In this document: piece after piece, positions 24,878 to 36,744 of the stretch
How the letters are laid out: each line of letters opens with the position of its first letter
Numbering within the stretch: position 1 is the first letter of the stretch
Source: Gymnothorax reevesii
Taxonomy: Eukaryota; Chordata; Actinopteri; Anguilliformes; Muraenidae
Length of the DNA: 64,000 bases
Assembly: GCA_029721435.1 (NCBI GenBank)
Contig: CM056576.1
Location: 71,999,876 to 72,063,875 of the forward strand
Reading direction: 5' to 3'
Notes under the pieces: generated by a model
Database searches by the model: none
Told to the model about the DNA's origin: nothing
Seen by the model: the letters and a program-made list of their open reading frames with translations, nothing else
Translations under genes and position numbers: made by a program

Positions 24878-27424
24878 GAGTTCAAAGTTACAGAGAATGG
24901 ATTTCTGGTGATAAAAACAAGTCAATTTGACAATAAATGGTCATATTCTACATATTAATTTACTTTAACAGCTTACTAAATCGTAGTATTGTTATTTGAA
25001 TGTATTCTAGACCACACAAGGTACACTGCTGTCAATACCTTTTAGTGAGATGTGAAAACTGTCATTTTATTGACGCAGATTTAATGAGTGGTGTCCACTA
25101 ACGTAACAGGCCTGACATAAAGTTTTAAACAGTAAAAAAAATTTAAAACTTCTCAGCTGATATTGTTGTCAACTACCACTGGCTGGCAAGGTTAAAAAAA
25201 AAACCTAAAATACTGGTGAGGAAAAATAGGCTGAAAAAGACAAAGTTGGGTGAATTGCAAAGCACAGTATTCCGATACGAAGTCATTCACTGCACTCTTA
25301 ATGAGCATTATGCATGACGTGAACCCAACTCAGAATTGGACGTTTAAGAGGGCCTGGCATTTTTATTTAACCAAAATAATCTTTTTTTGGCTGCTCTGCA
25401 GCACAGAGGTTGCCTTAGTATGTCTGATAAACTTTTGCTGGTGGCATGGTCAACTGTTTACATGTACTTTGCGTATATGATGAGATCATCTTCTTTGAGT
25501 GTATTTACCTACATCAACTGGTAACCTGACAAAGTATAGCCAGATAATGAAAAATACTTACACAGATATCTGTGATAAATTAAATAGAGCACTTTACAAA
25601 CCCGCTTATCCAAGATGGAGGTAGATTTAAGAGATTTTTCTGCAGTCTCTTCTTGTTTCTTTCGGTAAAGCTAGGAGGACGATGTGCATGGCAGAAAAAT
25701 CATGAATATTCGTGTTTATGTTGCTGCCATCTAATGACAAGAAACAACACTAATCCTGTATTTTAAGGAAAGCTCGGCAGAGACAAGTATTTTGCTGCAC
25801 AACTTTGTTGGAGCTTGTTGCGTTGAACTGATGTTACAGACCCGGGTTTACTTGTGAGTTACGTTACATGTGTCTCATGTTACAAACTTTATTGCATCAG
25901 TGATGCCAAGTCTCTCACATTTTTTAGGCTTATTCGCCGCAGTCCGCAATTGACCTACGGCTAAGCCCCCCCTCAAATGCGATGAGCCAATCACATTGCT
26001 TTTTCTCTCCCCATATACTCGGACATTCTGAGCCTGAACTTCCATTGAAATGCATTACGGAATCTCCGAATCGTTCACTTTTATGGGGTTTTAAAATGTT
26101 TCTAAGTTAAAAAAAAAAAAAAAGGTAAAATGCTGTGCTTCGGGTAAATTTAACTCCGATACGAGGTATCCCAAGAGGCTGGGCGATGGGGTGTATTTTA
26201 TACCATTCCCAAAGCCACATCATAACCAAGAGACATGTCTCCTCTGGATAAAGCTGCTTTTATATTGGGCGCGAACCAAATTTTTCACACGACAGACTCC
26301 ATTCAAAATCATTGCAAAGACACAAATATCCGCATTTGCATTGACTTTGAATGTAATCTGTCGTGCAGAAAATTAGTTTTGCGTCCAGTGTGAAAGCTGC
26401 TGAAAGCTTTGTGGAAAACCCCATTAGCAGCTTATCGTAGCTAACAAAGGTCAACAAGGATGTCTACATTTATTCCAAGCTAAGTCACCATTGTGTTTTT
26501 GGCAACATCTTGTCACTTCGCTTGAGATTAATGTTATCTTTTGCATCGCTACGTTAGCAAACGTTAGCTCAAGTTAGTAAACTCTATGGCTAACTTCAGT
26601 GCTGACGGAGGTTAGCTTAACGTGAGCTCCTGGCTGCGTTGTTCACCATGTCACCTTGTTTACTTAGGCGTTCAGTCACGTCAGGTTTGATTCGTTAAAT
26701 TCGATAGCTAGCAATACTAATACGTAAATTTAATTTTTTACCTTGCGGTGCACGAACAATGCTGATCATCTATCTTGTTGTGTGAGAGGGTGACGGAAAT
26801 GATATGATGTTGATCGCGTCTGCACTGAGACCTGAAAATTTTACCTCCTAATTTAAACTTTTCGTTGACTTTCTCCACTTTAAATTCATTAATGTATCCC
26901 TCCAATGCATAGTGTAACCCTATTTGCTGACTTCTCTGTGATATTTGAGCCTTCTATCGTCAAAAATCATCGATAGCATCCTGAAAAATATCTCCAACTG
27001 TGATACCAGCCATTAGCGCCTGTTCTAAAATGTTGATTGTTTGTCTGAGTCAGTGGAAGGGGCGGGGTCATAGGTCAATTATTTGTTGGATGCTTAATGA
27101 TATTCTCACGTGGAATTAAAATCCTTGTGCATTGAAGTTTCCATTTCAATTGCGTAAAGGTGCACCTCATCACAAGTAACATGGAAAGCAATTATGACTC
27201 CGGACTTCCCGTGCTTCTCTTTACTCAGGGATTGGCAACAATGCATGTGTTTCATGATCGTTTAAATTGTTTTTATGAAATAAGACCATTTGAAACGTTT
27301 TTATGCAATTCCATTGCTTTTAATCCCACAGTAAAGACAAGCCTGAGAATTCCTGAGTCATAATCAATTTCAGTGTCATTAGTGGGGAAATCCACCGTAA
27401 TGCAAACTGATTAACTTGAAACAC
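24878..27424. other. Unassigned, with one palindromic MITE and an old repeat
   Basis: No gene recognised. The 25930-26130 stretch (GCAGTCCGCAATTGACCTAC, GATGAGCCAATCACATTG) looks like a dispersed fish repeat. A palindromic MITE lies at 26251-26401. Confidence 0.4.
26251..26401. repeat. Solo palindromic MITE with the GGACGCGAAA module
   Basis: About 150 bp, made of an inverted pair: AAGCTGCTTTTATATTGGGC...TTTTTCACACGACAG and the mirrored CTGTCGTG...GCGTCCAGTGTGAAAGCTGC. Same structure as 31986-32147 and its mirror 33820-33981. Target duplication not clear. Confidence 0.75.
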
Positions 27425-27427
27425 AAT

Positions 27428-28397
27428 GGGCTCTAATTTCCTGGCGCAGCGCAGGTGGCGTAGCGTGGCGCAGCTCGCACTGTGGTAATTTCGTCCGGCG
27501 CAGCCTGCACAGTGGTAATTTTGTGAGGTGCGCAGCCTTTGGTAGACGAACAAGCGCCGAAATGGGTGTGGCGGCGTAGTAGGGGGAGGTGACGCATAAT
27601 CATCAAGACGCAGTGACAATTTCGAAGAAAAAGTCTTCGCTGCAGTTGCGCAGAAAGCTCGCCAGCTCCAACCTGGTTCACTTTCTGCGCAGTGGTAATT
27701 TGGCTGACCAGCGCGCAGTGCGCACACGTCACCGAAACCTCACTGGCACGTTTCCAAAATGTCAGGCACATTTCAATACAGTGAATAATTACAGCAATCA
27801 CTGTTTAATGTAACTATCTGAATCAGCACATAAATTATAGTATCTATATCGATTGTCCTGATGTCATATCAAAGGCGGTTGGCACGTGTGATGGAAACTC
27901 GACCTGACTTAATCAAAATCAATGATGGAAATCAACGACTTCACATCTTTCTCAGCCAACCACAAACTGCCTCGGCATCAGGCAGTGCGTATATAATGCT
28001 TGCGTTCTATTCTCGGTAAAGCCGCATACACACTGGACGCGAAACAAATTTTTCGCATGACTGATTACAGTCTAAGTCAATGCGAAGAGCATTCGACTTT
28101 TCTTGGTCTTTTTATTCGTCTGTTTTCTTCCTGTGAAGATAGACAACAGTCTTTATTCGGTCTTTCTTTTGAAAGTTAATCAGATGGATCGAACAGATTC
28201 ACGCTTTATTTCCACAGCAGAGATAAAATAATGCTTGCAATCAGAGAGCAAATCAATTCCATGACCATTGACAGTGTGAATAAATTATCGCATGCACGAT
28301 CAAGACTGTCCAACGCGAAATGCAAAATACTCCATGTCCGGCACCCAGCAAAAAATAAAAGTATTGATATGAGAACAGATTTATAACGGAATAAAGA

Positions 28398-28440
<43 letters not shown>

Positions 28441-29302
28441 CAACCAACAGAACATCCAAAAAAGATGACCCGCAAATAAATTAATCGCTGTGTTCGTTGG
28501 ATGTTCTGTTGTTAAAATGTTCTTTTTATTCTTTATTTCATTATCAATCTGTTCTAATCGTCCTTTTTTTTTTTTTTTTTGGCTGTCAGACACGGAGGCA
28601 TTGTACGTTGTCTCGCACCAATGTCGACTCGCTTTATTGAGCAGAGCTTAAACAGAAACATTGATTGAAATTCTCGGTACTCATCTTGAAGAACTGAGCC
28701 CTCTTATCAAAACATTCACGTTTAATATCTAAAAGAGTCAGTAGATTTGAAGAAATTAAAAACAATAATAGACGGTCGCACACGGAGATATATTAAAACC
28801 CTGTCAGACTTTCGAAACCTAGACACTGCTTTCAACGCAATCTGTCGAGCGAAAAATTTGTTTCGCGTCCAGTGTGCAAGCGGCTTAATACTAGGCTACT
28901 ATTATTGTCACTTAGGTTTTATCGTTTTTAGTGGGGGAAAGGAATAGCCTAAGCCTATAGCCTGATTGCTATGATCTCGTACTGAGTTAAGATCACTTAT
29001 TGAAAATTAATGTAATGTATCTTCCATTGTTGTCCATTCATGTTAATCCCAAAATTTTAAGCGGCAACAGGTTGTAATAATAGGAACACGCTATCCATCG
29101 TGTCTCTTGCCAATGAGCAATATTTGACTCGGCTGTGTTATACCCAAATACGCCTTCTTTGCCAACTTGCGCTGGAAGGCGGGGCAGAGGCGGGACAGAG
29201 GAGTACTTGCGCCGAAATTGCAACATACGCCTGGACACACCCCGTTGGTGCGGCGCACCCTTCATTCGCCGCGCCTGCGCCTGGTCTACGAAATTAGAGC
29301 CC
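27428..29302 (+). mobile_element. Compound 1.9 kb element, copy B
   Basis: Starts GGGCTCTAATTTCCTGGCGC, ends ACGAAATTAGAGCCC, with AAT directly outside each end (27425-27427, 29303-29305). The inner module runs from 28019 to 28886. Contains an (AT)n tract at 28401-28437. Same layout as copies A and C. Confidence 0.85.
28401..28437. repeat. (AT)n microsatellite in copy B
   Basis: About 18 uninterrupted AT units inside the inner module of copy B. Copies A and C have no tract at this place. Confidence 0.95.
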
Positions 29303-29305
29303 AAT

Positions 29306-30666
29306 GACTTAAATGCTGCGTGTGAATTTCTTCAGCGCGCATTGATTGAATAATTGCTGACTACGGGACAGGAAAGTGAATGCCACGTAGAGGAGAGGCT
29401 CATGCCTAAGGCATGAGACATGGCATCTCTGTTGCATTTGTTGTGTCTTCCCGACCAGATGGACCCAGATAGTTACTTTTTCTGAAGTCCCCTTGTTTTG
29501 GGAAATAAGAGAGACGAGATCTTCAGAAGTTATCTTTATGCCAGCCTTGAATCGTGCAATAATCCAAACCCGGAGGGTAGCCCCTGGCCATGAAGTACCA
29601 AATCAGCGTTCTTTACAGAGCAATATTTTTTGGGAAAAACCAACCAACTCTGCTCCAATCACAATGCATGGGCTGAACAATCTTTTTTTTTTTTCACCCT
29701 CCAATTTTGTTTTATTAAACCATGGTGGAGCAGGGTTGAATAGAAAATTAAAAATAAAAGAATTGTATACTAATATGGACTGGAAAACTACAGTTTAAGA
29801 GTGGAAAAACACTTTCAGATGAATAGGTTACAAGCAGATGCATAAATGATTCAATTGGTTATGTTTTCAGTAACAACTAATGATTTTAATGAACAAATAC
29901 TGATCAAATCTGCAGAAATCAAATACACCCTCTGATTGTTTTTGAATCAACTAAACAGAAGCCTGCTTACTAATCAAAGCTACAAAAGCCCGCTTCTTAT
30001 GTGTGTGTGAGCTGCTCATGCATGTGTGAATTGAATTGCTTGTGTGTGGGTGTATGTGTGGACTGCCCGTATGCATGTGTGTTTTATGTGTATGTGTATT
30101 AGCACTGCTCATCTGTGTGCGTGTGTTACTACTGCTTATATTCTCTTCCAAAAAAGAAACTATACATTGTTTTTAGCATCAATTTTATTATACATGAAAT
30201 GTTATGACAAATGTGGAAAACATTTTGAAAAGATCTTCGCGCTGCTTACCCATGATTGATTTTACAACTTAGAAATTCTACTCCACCCTGACTTTATACT
30301 GCACAGTGAACACTCTTCACAGAAAATGAAAATTCAAGCACTTATTCTAATTCAATGAAATAACTTATGAATTATTCTAATTCAATGAAACAACAGTGTC
30401 ACAGTTAAATGGCCTAAATGGGCCTATGGAAAGCTCAGCTGAGCAAATTTTTTACAGGTAGCAAGTTCTGTGATTACCCCAACAAGTAGGACAGGCGCGG
30501 TGAACACCTGATTTGCTTTCTGCACAAAAAATGCATTCAAAAAATGTAACGATTGCACTATTTCAAATTATTCTAATTCGTTGACCAGCACCTATACACC
30601 AGGTAATGCATTTCATACAAAAAAATGTGGCCATTTAAATTTCATATAAAACAGCACTCAAGGTGT
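29306..30666. other. Unassigned, with a TG-rich tract
   Basis: No gene seen. 29995-30125 is an imperfect (TG)n-rich stretch with GTGTGTATG words; short open frames there are low-complexity artefacts. Confidence 0.35.
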
Positions 30667-30756
30667 TAAAAAAGTACGGAAGCCCTGAACCGCACCGTGA
30701 AAAAAAAAATTTTTATGGTGAAGTAAAAGTGTAATTTTTTTCCTTTTGTTATTTTG

Positions 30757-30930
30757 CGATATTATCTCGTTATTTCGAGATATTATCTCGTTATTTCGAG
30801 ATATTATCTCGTTATTTCGAGATAATATCTCGTTATTACGAGATATTATCTCGTTATTTCGAGATAAGATCTCGTTATTTCGAGATAAGATCTCGTTATT
30901 ACGAGATATTATCTCGTTATTTCGAGATAA
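30757..30930. repeat. Minisatellite of palindromic ~20 bp units, left arm
   Basis: Eight units of ATCTCGTTATTTCGAGAT type, each itself an imperfect palindrome. Variants carry TTATTAC instead of TTATTTC and ATT, AAT or AAG spacers. Confidence 0.9.
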
Positions 30931-31138
30931 CATTACGCCCTGTCTGGGCTTGAATCAATATAATCGCCCATTTTTCCGAGGATGCATCGGCTGGTAACTT
31001 GTGTGAACATGACAGCAGGCATATCACAGAATTCCTTTCGGCATCTAAGCGGGAGCGGGACGCTCCTGAGAGAGAAGGGCAGGGTTACGTTTCCCAAAAG
31101 CATAGATGCTAACTAAACAAGTTACACTAACATGGCAA

Positions 31139-31228
31139 TATCCCTCGCCGTCTCAATTTTTTGTGTCCGTAGGGACGGACGGACGGAGCTCAATGCTATA
31201 TCCCCCGCTTCGCGCTAATCGGGGGATA
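31139..31228. repeat. Small TATCCCCCGC-ended MITE (mirrored at 34739-34828)
   Basis: About 90 bp, from TATCCCTCGCCGTC to AATCGGGGGATA, with GGACGGACGGACGGAGC and CGCTTCGCGCTAATCG inside. A third copy lies in the Harbinger element (46601-46689). Confidence 0.8.
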
Positions 31229-32491
31229 CTTAAATGTACATAGTTCGTCCATTCACAGTCAGTGACTGCGTTTACGCACCATGTTCCTGTATTTGATTGC
31301 GTACCTGTCATGTAAACGAGTTCAATAACCCGATTAAGGTCATTTTCCGATTCGAAATATTCCGAATAAGACCCCTGGCATATGCCTGTTTTAATCGGAA
31401 TATTGGCTCATGTATACACCTTAATCAGAATATGCCCTCGAACTGAATATTCAACCACGTCTGCGCCTGTTCACTTCGCAAGGAATTAGTATTTTTGGAG
31501 CAAAGAGGAGACGACTGTATGCATAATGAAAGACATGAATATATTGTAATATATCGATGGGCGAAAGCACCGTAACAACGATATAATTATGGTGGGCGAA
31601 AAGTGGAGAGAGACTGGTTTTGTGTTGACTGACTAGCGCCAACCCGATTCAGCATCGCTGGAAAACTCTGAAGGCAGCATATTCCAAAGCGAAAAAATAA
31701 AGGCAATGACTTTTTTTTTACGCCAGTCTAATCTTGCTCCAATTACCCATTCTTAAGATCTTCCGTATGTTCATGCACAATGTAGGAAATCCGGACTTGG
31801 AGCCATAGACTGATTTATACAGTCTGCTTATACAACGGCATGAAGGATAAAGCACAATTAATGCATCTTGTATGTTACCATGTATCTTAAAAGAATGAAA
31901 CAACACCAGCATTACGTTTTAACAAGTTTAATAATACATGTATGAATATTTAGGTAATAGAATTATGTATAATTAACATGAATTAAGCTGCTTTCACACC
32001 GGACGCGAAACGAATTTTTCGCAAGACAGGTTACATTCAAATTCAATGCAAAGACGCAAATACGCGTGGATTCGCGTCTTTGCATTGACTTTTGAAAGTG
32101 ATCTGTCGTACGAAAAATTCATTCGAGTCCAGTGTGAAAGTGGTTTTATTGTAAACATTCACAACGATATTTTTGAGTAAAGAAATACAGATTCAGAGCG
32201 ACAAAAACAATTAAAAACATCTATTTTGATTAATACACATTCGGATTCAACATTTATAGCCTAAGAACATAACCATATGGAATATCTTATTTATTATGAA
32301 ATAATTAATCGGAACAATGACACTGATTAGAAAACAATAGGAAGGTGCTGAACTTTTTTTTCTGATTACCTTTTTATTTACGCAATGTCCATGTGTCCGA
32401 AAGTCGGACAGGGTTTTAATATAAATCCGTGTTCGACAGTCGGATAGTTTCAATATAACTCCGTGTCAGACAGTTGATTATTGTTTTTAAT

Positions 32492-33475
32492 TTCGTAAAA
32501 TCTACTGAATCTTTTAGATATTTAACGTGAATGTTTTGATCAGAGGGGCCCTCTTCTTCGAGATGAGTACCGAGAATTTCAATCAATGTTTCTGTTTAAG
32601 CTCTGCTCAATAACGTGAGTCGACATTGGCGCGGGACTTAGTGCATTTATGACGAATTTAGCGACTGTCGGACAGAGATCCTAAAATACACCGTGTCCCA
32701 AATTCATTAAAAGTTTTAATTTTTCGAGTATTCCAGCAATTATTAGACGTACAAATTTGGCCATGTTTGTGTTCGACCTTCACAAAATGCAAATTAATAT
32801 CTATCCACTTTTCTTGATCTTTTTATTCGTCTGTTTTCTTTCGTTGAAGATAGACAACAGTTTTTATTCGGTCTCTCTTTTGAAAATTAGTCAGATCGAT
32901 CAAACAGATTAACACTTCATTTCCACACCAGAGATAAAATAGTACTTGTAGTCATTGAGCAAATCAATTCCATGACCATTGACAGTGTGAATTAAATATT
33001 GCATGCACGATCAAGACTGTCGGACGCGAAATGCAAAATACTCCATGTCTGGTAGACAACAGAAAGTAAAAGTATTGATATGAGAGCAGATTTATAACGA
33101 AATAAAGAATAAAAATATATCACCAACAAACAGAACATCCAAACAAGATGGCCCGCAAATAAATAAATTGCAGTGTTCATTGGTTGTTCTGTTTGTTGTA
33201 AAAATGTTTTTTATTTTTTATTTCGTTATCAATCTGTTCTAATCGTCCTCTTTTTTTCGGCTGTCGGACACGGAGTATTTTGCATTTAGGCCTAATATCC
33301 GACAGGCATTGTACGGAATTGTATTTATAAAAATTGCCCAAATAAATTGATTGCAGAGCACATTGGATGTTCTGATTGTTTTTGATTGAAATTTTCGGTA
33401 CACATCTTGAAGAAATGAGCCCTCTGATCAAAAAATTCACGTTTAATATTTAAAAGATTCAGCAGATTTTAAGAG
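32492..33475 (+). repeat. Core of the fold-back element
   Basis: The outermost ~95 bp on each side (to 32586 and from 33381) still pair with each other but at lower identity. The remaining ~0.8 kb is asymmetric and matches the inner module of the compound elements in the orientation of copy C, for example TGTGTTCGACCTTCACAAAA near 32768 and ATTCCATGACCATTGACAGT near 32967. Confidence 0.8.
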
Positions 33476-35292
33476 ATTAAAAACAATAATCAACTGTCTG
33501 ACACGGAGTTATATTGAAACTATCCGACTGTCGGACACGGAGTTATATTAAAACCCTGTCCGACTTTCGGACACATGGACATTGCGTAAATAAAAAGGTA
33601 ATCAGAAAAAAAAGTTCAGCACCTTCCTATTGTTTTCTAATCAGTGTCATTGTTCCGATTAATTATTTCATAATAAATAAGATATTCCATATGGTTATGT
33701 TCTTAGGCTATAAATGTTGAATCCGAATGTGTATTAATCAAAATAGATGTTTTTAATTGTTTTTGTCGCTCTGAATCTGTATTTCTTTACTCAAAAATAT
33801 CGTTGTGAATGTTTACAATAAAACCACTTTCACACTGGACTCGAATGAATTTTTCGTACGACAGATCACTTTCAAAAGTCAATGCAAAGACGCGAATCCA
33901 CGCGTATTTGCGTCTTTGCATTGAATTTGAATGTAACCTGTCTTGCGAAAAATTCGTTTCGCGTCCGGTGTGAAAGCAGCTTAATTCATGTTAATTATAC
34001 ATAATTCTATTACCTAAATATTCATACATGTATTATTAAACTTGTTAAAACGTAATGCTGGTGTTGTTTCATTCTTTTAAGATACATGGTAACATACAAG
34101 ATGCATTAATTGTGCTTTATCCTTCATGCCGTTGTATAAGCAGACTGTATAAATCAGTCTATGGCTCCAAGTCCGGATTTCCTACATTGTGCATGAACAT
34201 ACGGAAGATCTTAAGAATGGGTAATTGGAGCAAGATTAGACTGGCGTAAAAAAAAAGTCATTGCCTTTATTTTTTCGCTTTGGAATATGCTGCCTTCAGA
34301 GTTTTCCAGCGATGCTGAATCGGGTTGGCGCTAGTCAGTCAACACAAAACCAGTCTCTCTCCACTTTTCGCCCACCATAATTATATCGTTGTTACGGTGC
34401 TTTCGCCCATCGATATATTACAATATATTCATGTCTTTCATTATGCATACAGTCGTCTCCTCTTTGCTCCAAAAATACTAATTCCTTGCGAAGTGAACAG
34501 GCGCAGACGTGGTTGAATATTCAGTTCGAGGGCATATTCTGATTAAGGTGTATACATGAGCCAATATTCCGATTAAAACAGGCATATGCCAGGGGTCTTA
34601 TTCGGAATATTTCGAATCGGAAAATGACCTTAATCGGGTTATTGAACTCGTTTACATGACAGGTACGCAATCAAATACAGGAACATGGTGCGTAAACGCA
34701 GTCACTGACTGTGAATGGACGAACTATGTACATTTAAGTATCCCCCGATTAGCGCGAAGCGGGGGATATAGCATTGAGCTCCGTCCGTCCGTCCCTACGG
34801 ACACAAAAAATTGAGACGGCGAGGGATATTGCCATGTTAGTGTAACTTGTTTAGTTAGCATCTATGCTTTTGGGAAACGTAACCCTGCCCTTCTCTCTCA
34901 GGAGCGTCCCGCTCCCGCTTAGATGCCGAAAGGAATTCTGTGATATGCCTGCTGTCATGTTCACACAAGTTACCAGCCGATGCATCCTCGGAAAAATGGG
35001 CGATTATATTGATTCAAGCCCAGACAGGGCGTAATGTTATCTCGAAATAACGAGATAATATCTCGTAATAACGAGATATTATCTCGAAATAACGAGATAA
35101 TATCTCGAAATAACGAGATCTTATCTCGAAATAACGAGATCTTATCTCGAAATAACGAGATAATATCTCGTAATAACGAGATATTATCTCGAAATAACGA
35201 GATAATATCGCAAAATAACAAAAGGAAAAAAATTACACTTTTACTTCACCATAAAAATTTTTTTTTTCACGGTGCGGTTCAGGGCTTCCGTA
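33476..35292 (-). repeat. Fold-back element, right arm
   Basis: Mirror image of 30675-32491. Translations of mirrored segments (31718-31912 with 34055-34249; 31451-31642 with 34325-34516) are identical. The minisatellite is at 35037-35210. Confidence 0.9.
35037..35210. repeat. Minisatellite of palindromic ~20 bp units, right arm
   Basis: Also eight units, but the order of unit variants differs from that in the left arm even though the sequence on both sides is identical. Confidence 0.9.
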
Positions 35293-35298
35293 AAAAAG

Positions 35299-36742
35299 GG
35301 CAAGACTGAAGTTAACTTTAAAATTTGGTCACCCACTCCTGCAGATGTTTCCCCTTTACTGAGACAGATTCCTCCTTTGTAACAGACGTCCCAGAAATAC
35401 ATTTCATTAAAATTACCTTCTTATAATTAGCTGATCCTAACTAAAATTGATGGGTGGCCTAACTTTACCACCCCTAATAATCCCACAGAATATGAGAACA
35501 GTCAATTTAATTTGTAGCCTGTTGATGAATTACGAGAATAATGTATGGATGGACAGACTCGGGGACAGCGAACGCAGATCAGAGGGTAATCCATAGTATA
35601 CCCTTACATTTTTGTATTAAGTTTTCATAGGGATGGGCAATAAATTTATCAATACAATTTTAAGCGCAATAAAAGCACCTGCCGCCTTGGGGCGGACAGA
35701 CAAACTTGCTCCTCCTGTTTTCCATGAATCATACCTGATGCAGCCTTGAACTAATGGCTGCCAAAAAGCACAGACCATATGAAATGCACCATATGAAATG
35801 CCTCCAGAAAACAAGGCAATCAGAGATGGCAAACCTGGCCCCAGCCACGGGCTGACTGACAGACTGACAGAAACACACACACACACACGCACGCACACAC
35901 ACAGACATGATCATTGCTTAACTTGGGGAGGGGCCAGGTGATAACTTCACTACCTCTAGCATTTATCAGTGATGTGCTGAATAGAGCAACTTTAAGGTCT
36001 GCAGAATCATCACCTTCTTATAAGCAATTGATCTCAACCCGTTCCCATTTATTTTTCTCAGTTTGTAATCAAACAGTTAAATCACTCAATTAACAATTTA
36101 AGTCAGTGGACCTTCTAATTTATTTTTTGTTTGTCACATTTTGAAATTTAAATGTCAGTGAAACATGACAGATTTTCCTGAATGTGTTTGCTAGATTATT
36201 TTTAGTTTTACATTTGGCCGCTGTGTGCAAATGCGATAACAATTTCAATGTCACGTTCAATGCGCTAAAGCAAAATGTTTTCCATCTTCACTGTAGGCTG
36301 TTTAGACGCTCGAAAGGAACCAAAATCGAGAGCTATGAATGACTTTATTTTTCTTTTATGTTTTGAAATTGTCAAATACAAAAAATGCCATCAATTTGCG
36401 ACTCAGATTTGCCTGAAGCGTTTCTCTGGTTTTTGGTGCATTTCGTTATTTTATTTTTACCTCCTGTGAACTTACATAACACTAAAGCCTGAAATAAAGC
36501 AAGTGAGCTACAGTGCCCATGGCACTATTTATGTTTCCAGAATCAAAATTGAAATGTTTATTTTGAAAAGTCAATCAAATTCATCTGATAAAATCTCATA
36601 TTGTGCTGCTGTGTTGTTTTCAACAAAATGCTGGACAAAGATAATTTATTCATCACTGCTCCCTGGTTTGCTGCAGTGAAAACACTACTCATAGATTATC
36701 TCCTGTAAATAATGATTTACTCCAGGTTTATGATACTGGATA
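35299..36742. other. Unassigned
   Basis: No gene recognised. A (CA)n tract lies at 35872-35902. The first opsin coding exon could lie anywhere upstream, but I found no convincing N-terminal exon here. Confidence 0.3.
35872..35902. repeat. (CA)n microsatellite
   Basis: Mostly CA dinucleotides with a GCACGCAC interruption. Confidence 0.9.
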
Positions 36743-36744
36743 TA

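Larger units (their letters stand above)
30675..32491 (+). repeat. Fold-back element, left arm
   Basis: 1,817 bp. In order it holds the terminal repeat, the TCTCGTTATTTCGAGA minisatellite (30757-30930), a TATCCC-ended MITE (31139-31228), non-repetitive sequence, and a palindromic MITE (31986-32147). It then enters the compound-element module at about 32390. Confidence 0.9.
30675..35292. mobile_element. 4.6 kb fold-back element with 1.8 kb inverted arms
   Basis: Every position x from 30675 to 32491 pairs with 65967-x on the other strand, apart from a handful of changes and a reshuffled minisatellite. The ends read TACGGAAGCCCTGAACC. Outside them AAAAAG occurs at 30669-30674 and again at 35293-35298 (TAAAAAAG counted as 8 bp), as expected of a target duplication. 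Between the arms lies about 0.8-1.0 kb related to the inner module of the compound elements. No transposase is encoded. From memory, a TAC start with a 6 bp duplication would suit the IS3EU group, but I hold that lightly. Confidence 0.8.

Noticed and set aside
24575..24958. Open frames rich in Cys and Tyr (also at 27320-27801 and 56913-57158)
   Set aside because: They are readings of the CpG-rich end block of the compound element, repeated in all three copies with frame changes, and they do not resemble a protein family.
28401..28437. YIYIYI open frame in copy B
   Set aside because: Pure (AT)n microsatellite translation.
30658..30933. Open frame with repeated LSRNNEIISRNNEI (and its mirror at 35034-35309)
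   Set aside because: It is the translation of the palindromic minisatellite; the units are open in several frames and no start context or conserved flank supports a protein.
30675..35292. Maverick/Polinton as an explanation for the long inverted repeats with a 6 bp duplication
   Set aside because: No polymerase, integrase, ATPase or protease sequence lies between the arms, and the ends do not begin with the AG typical of that group.
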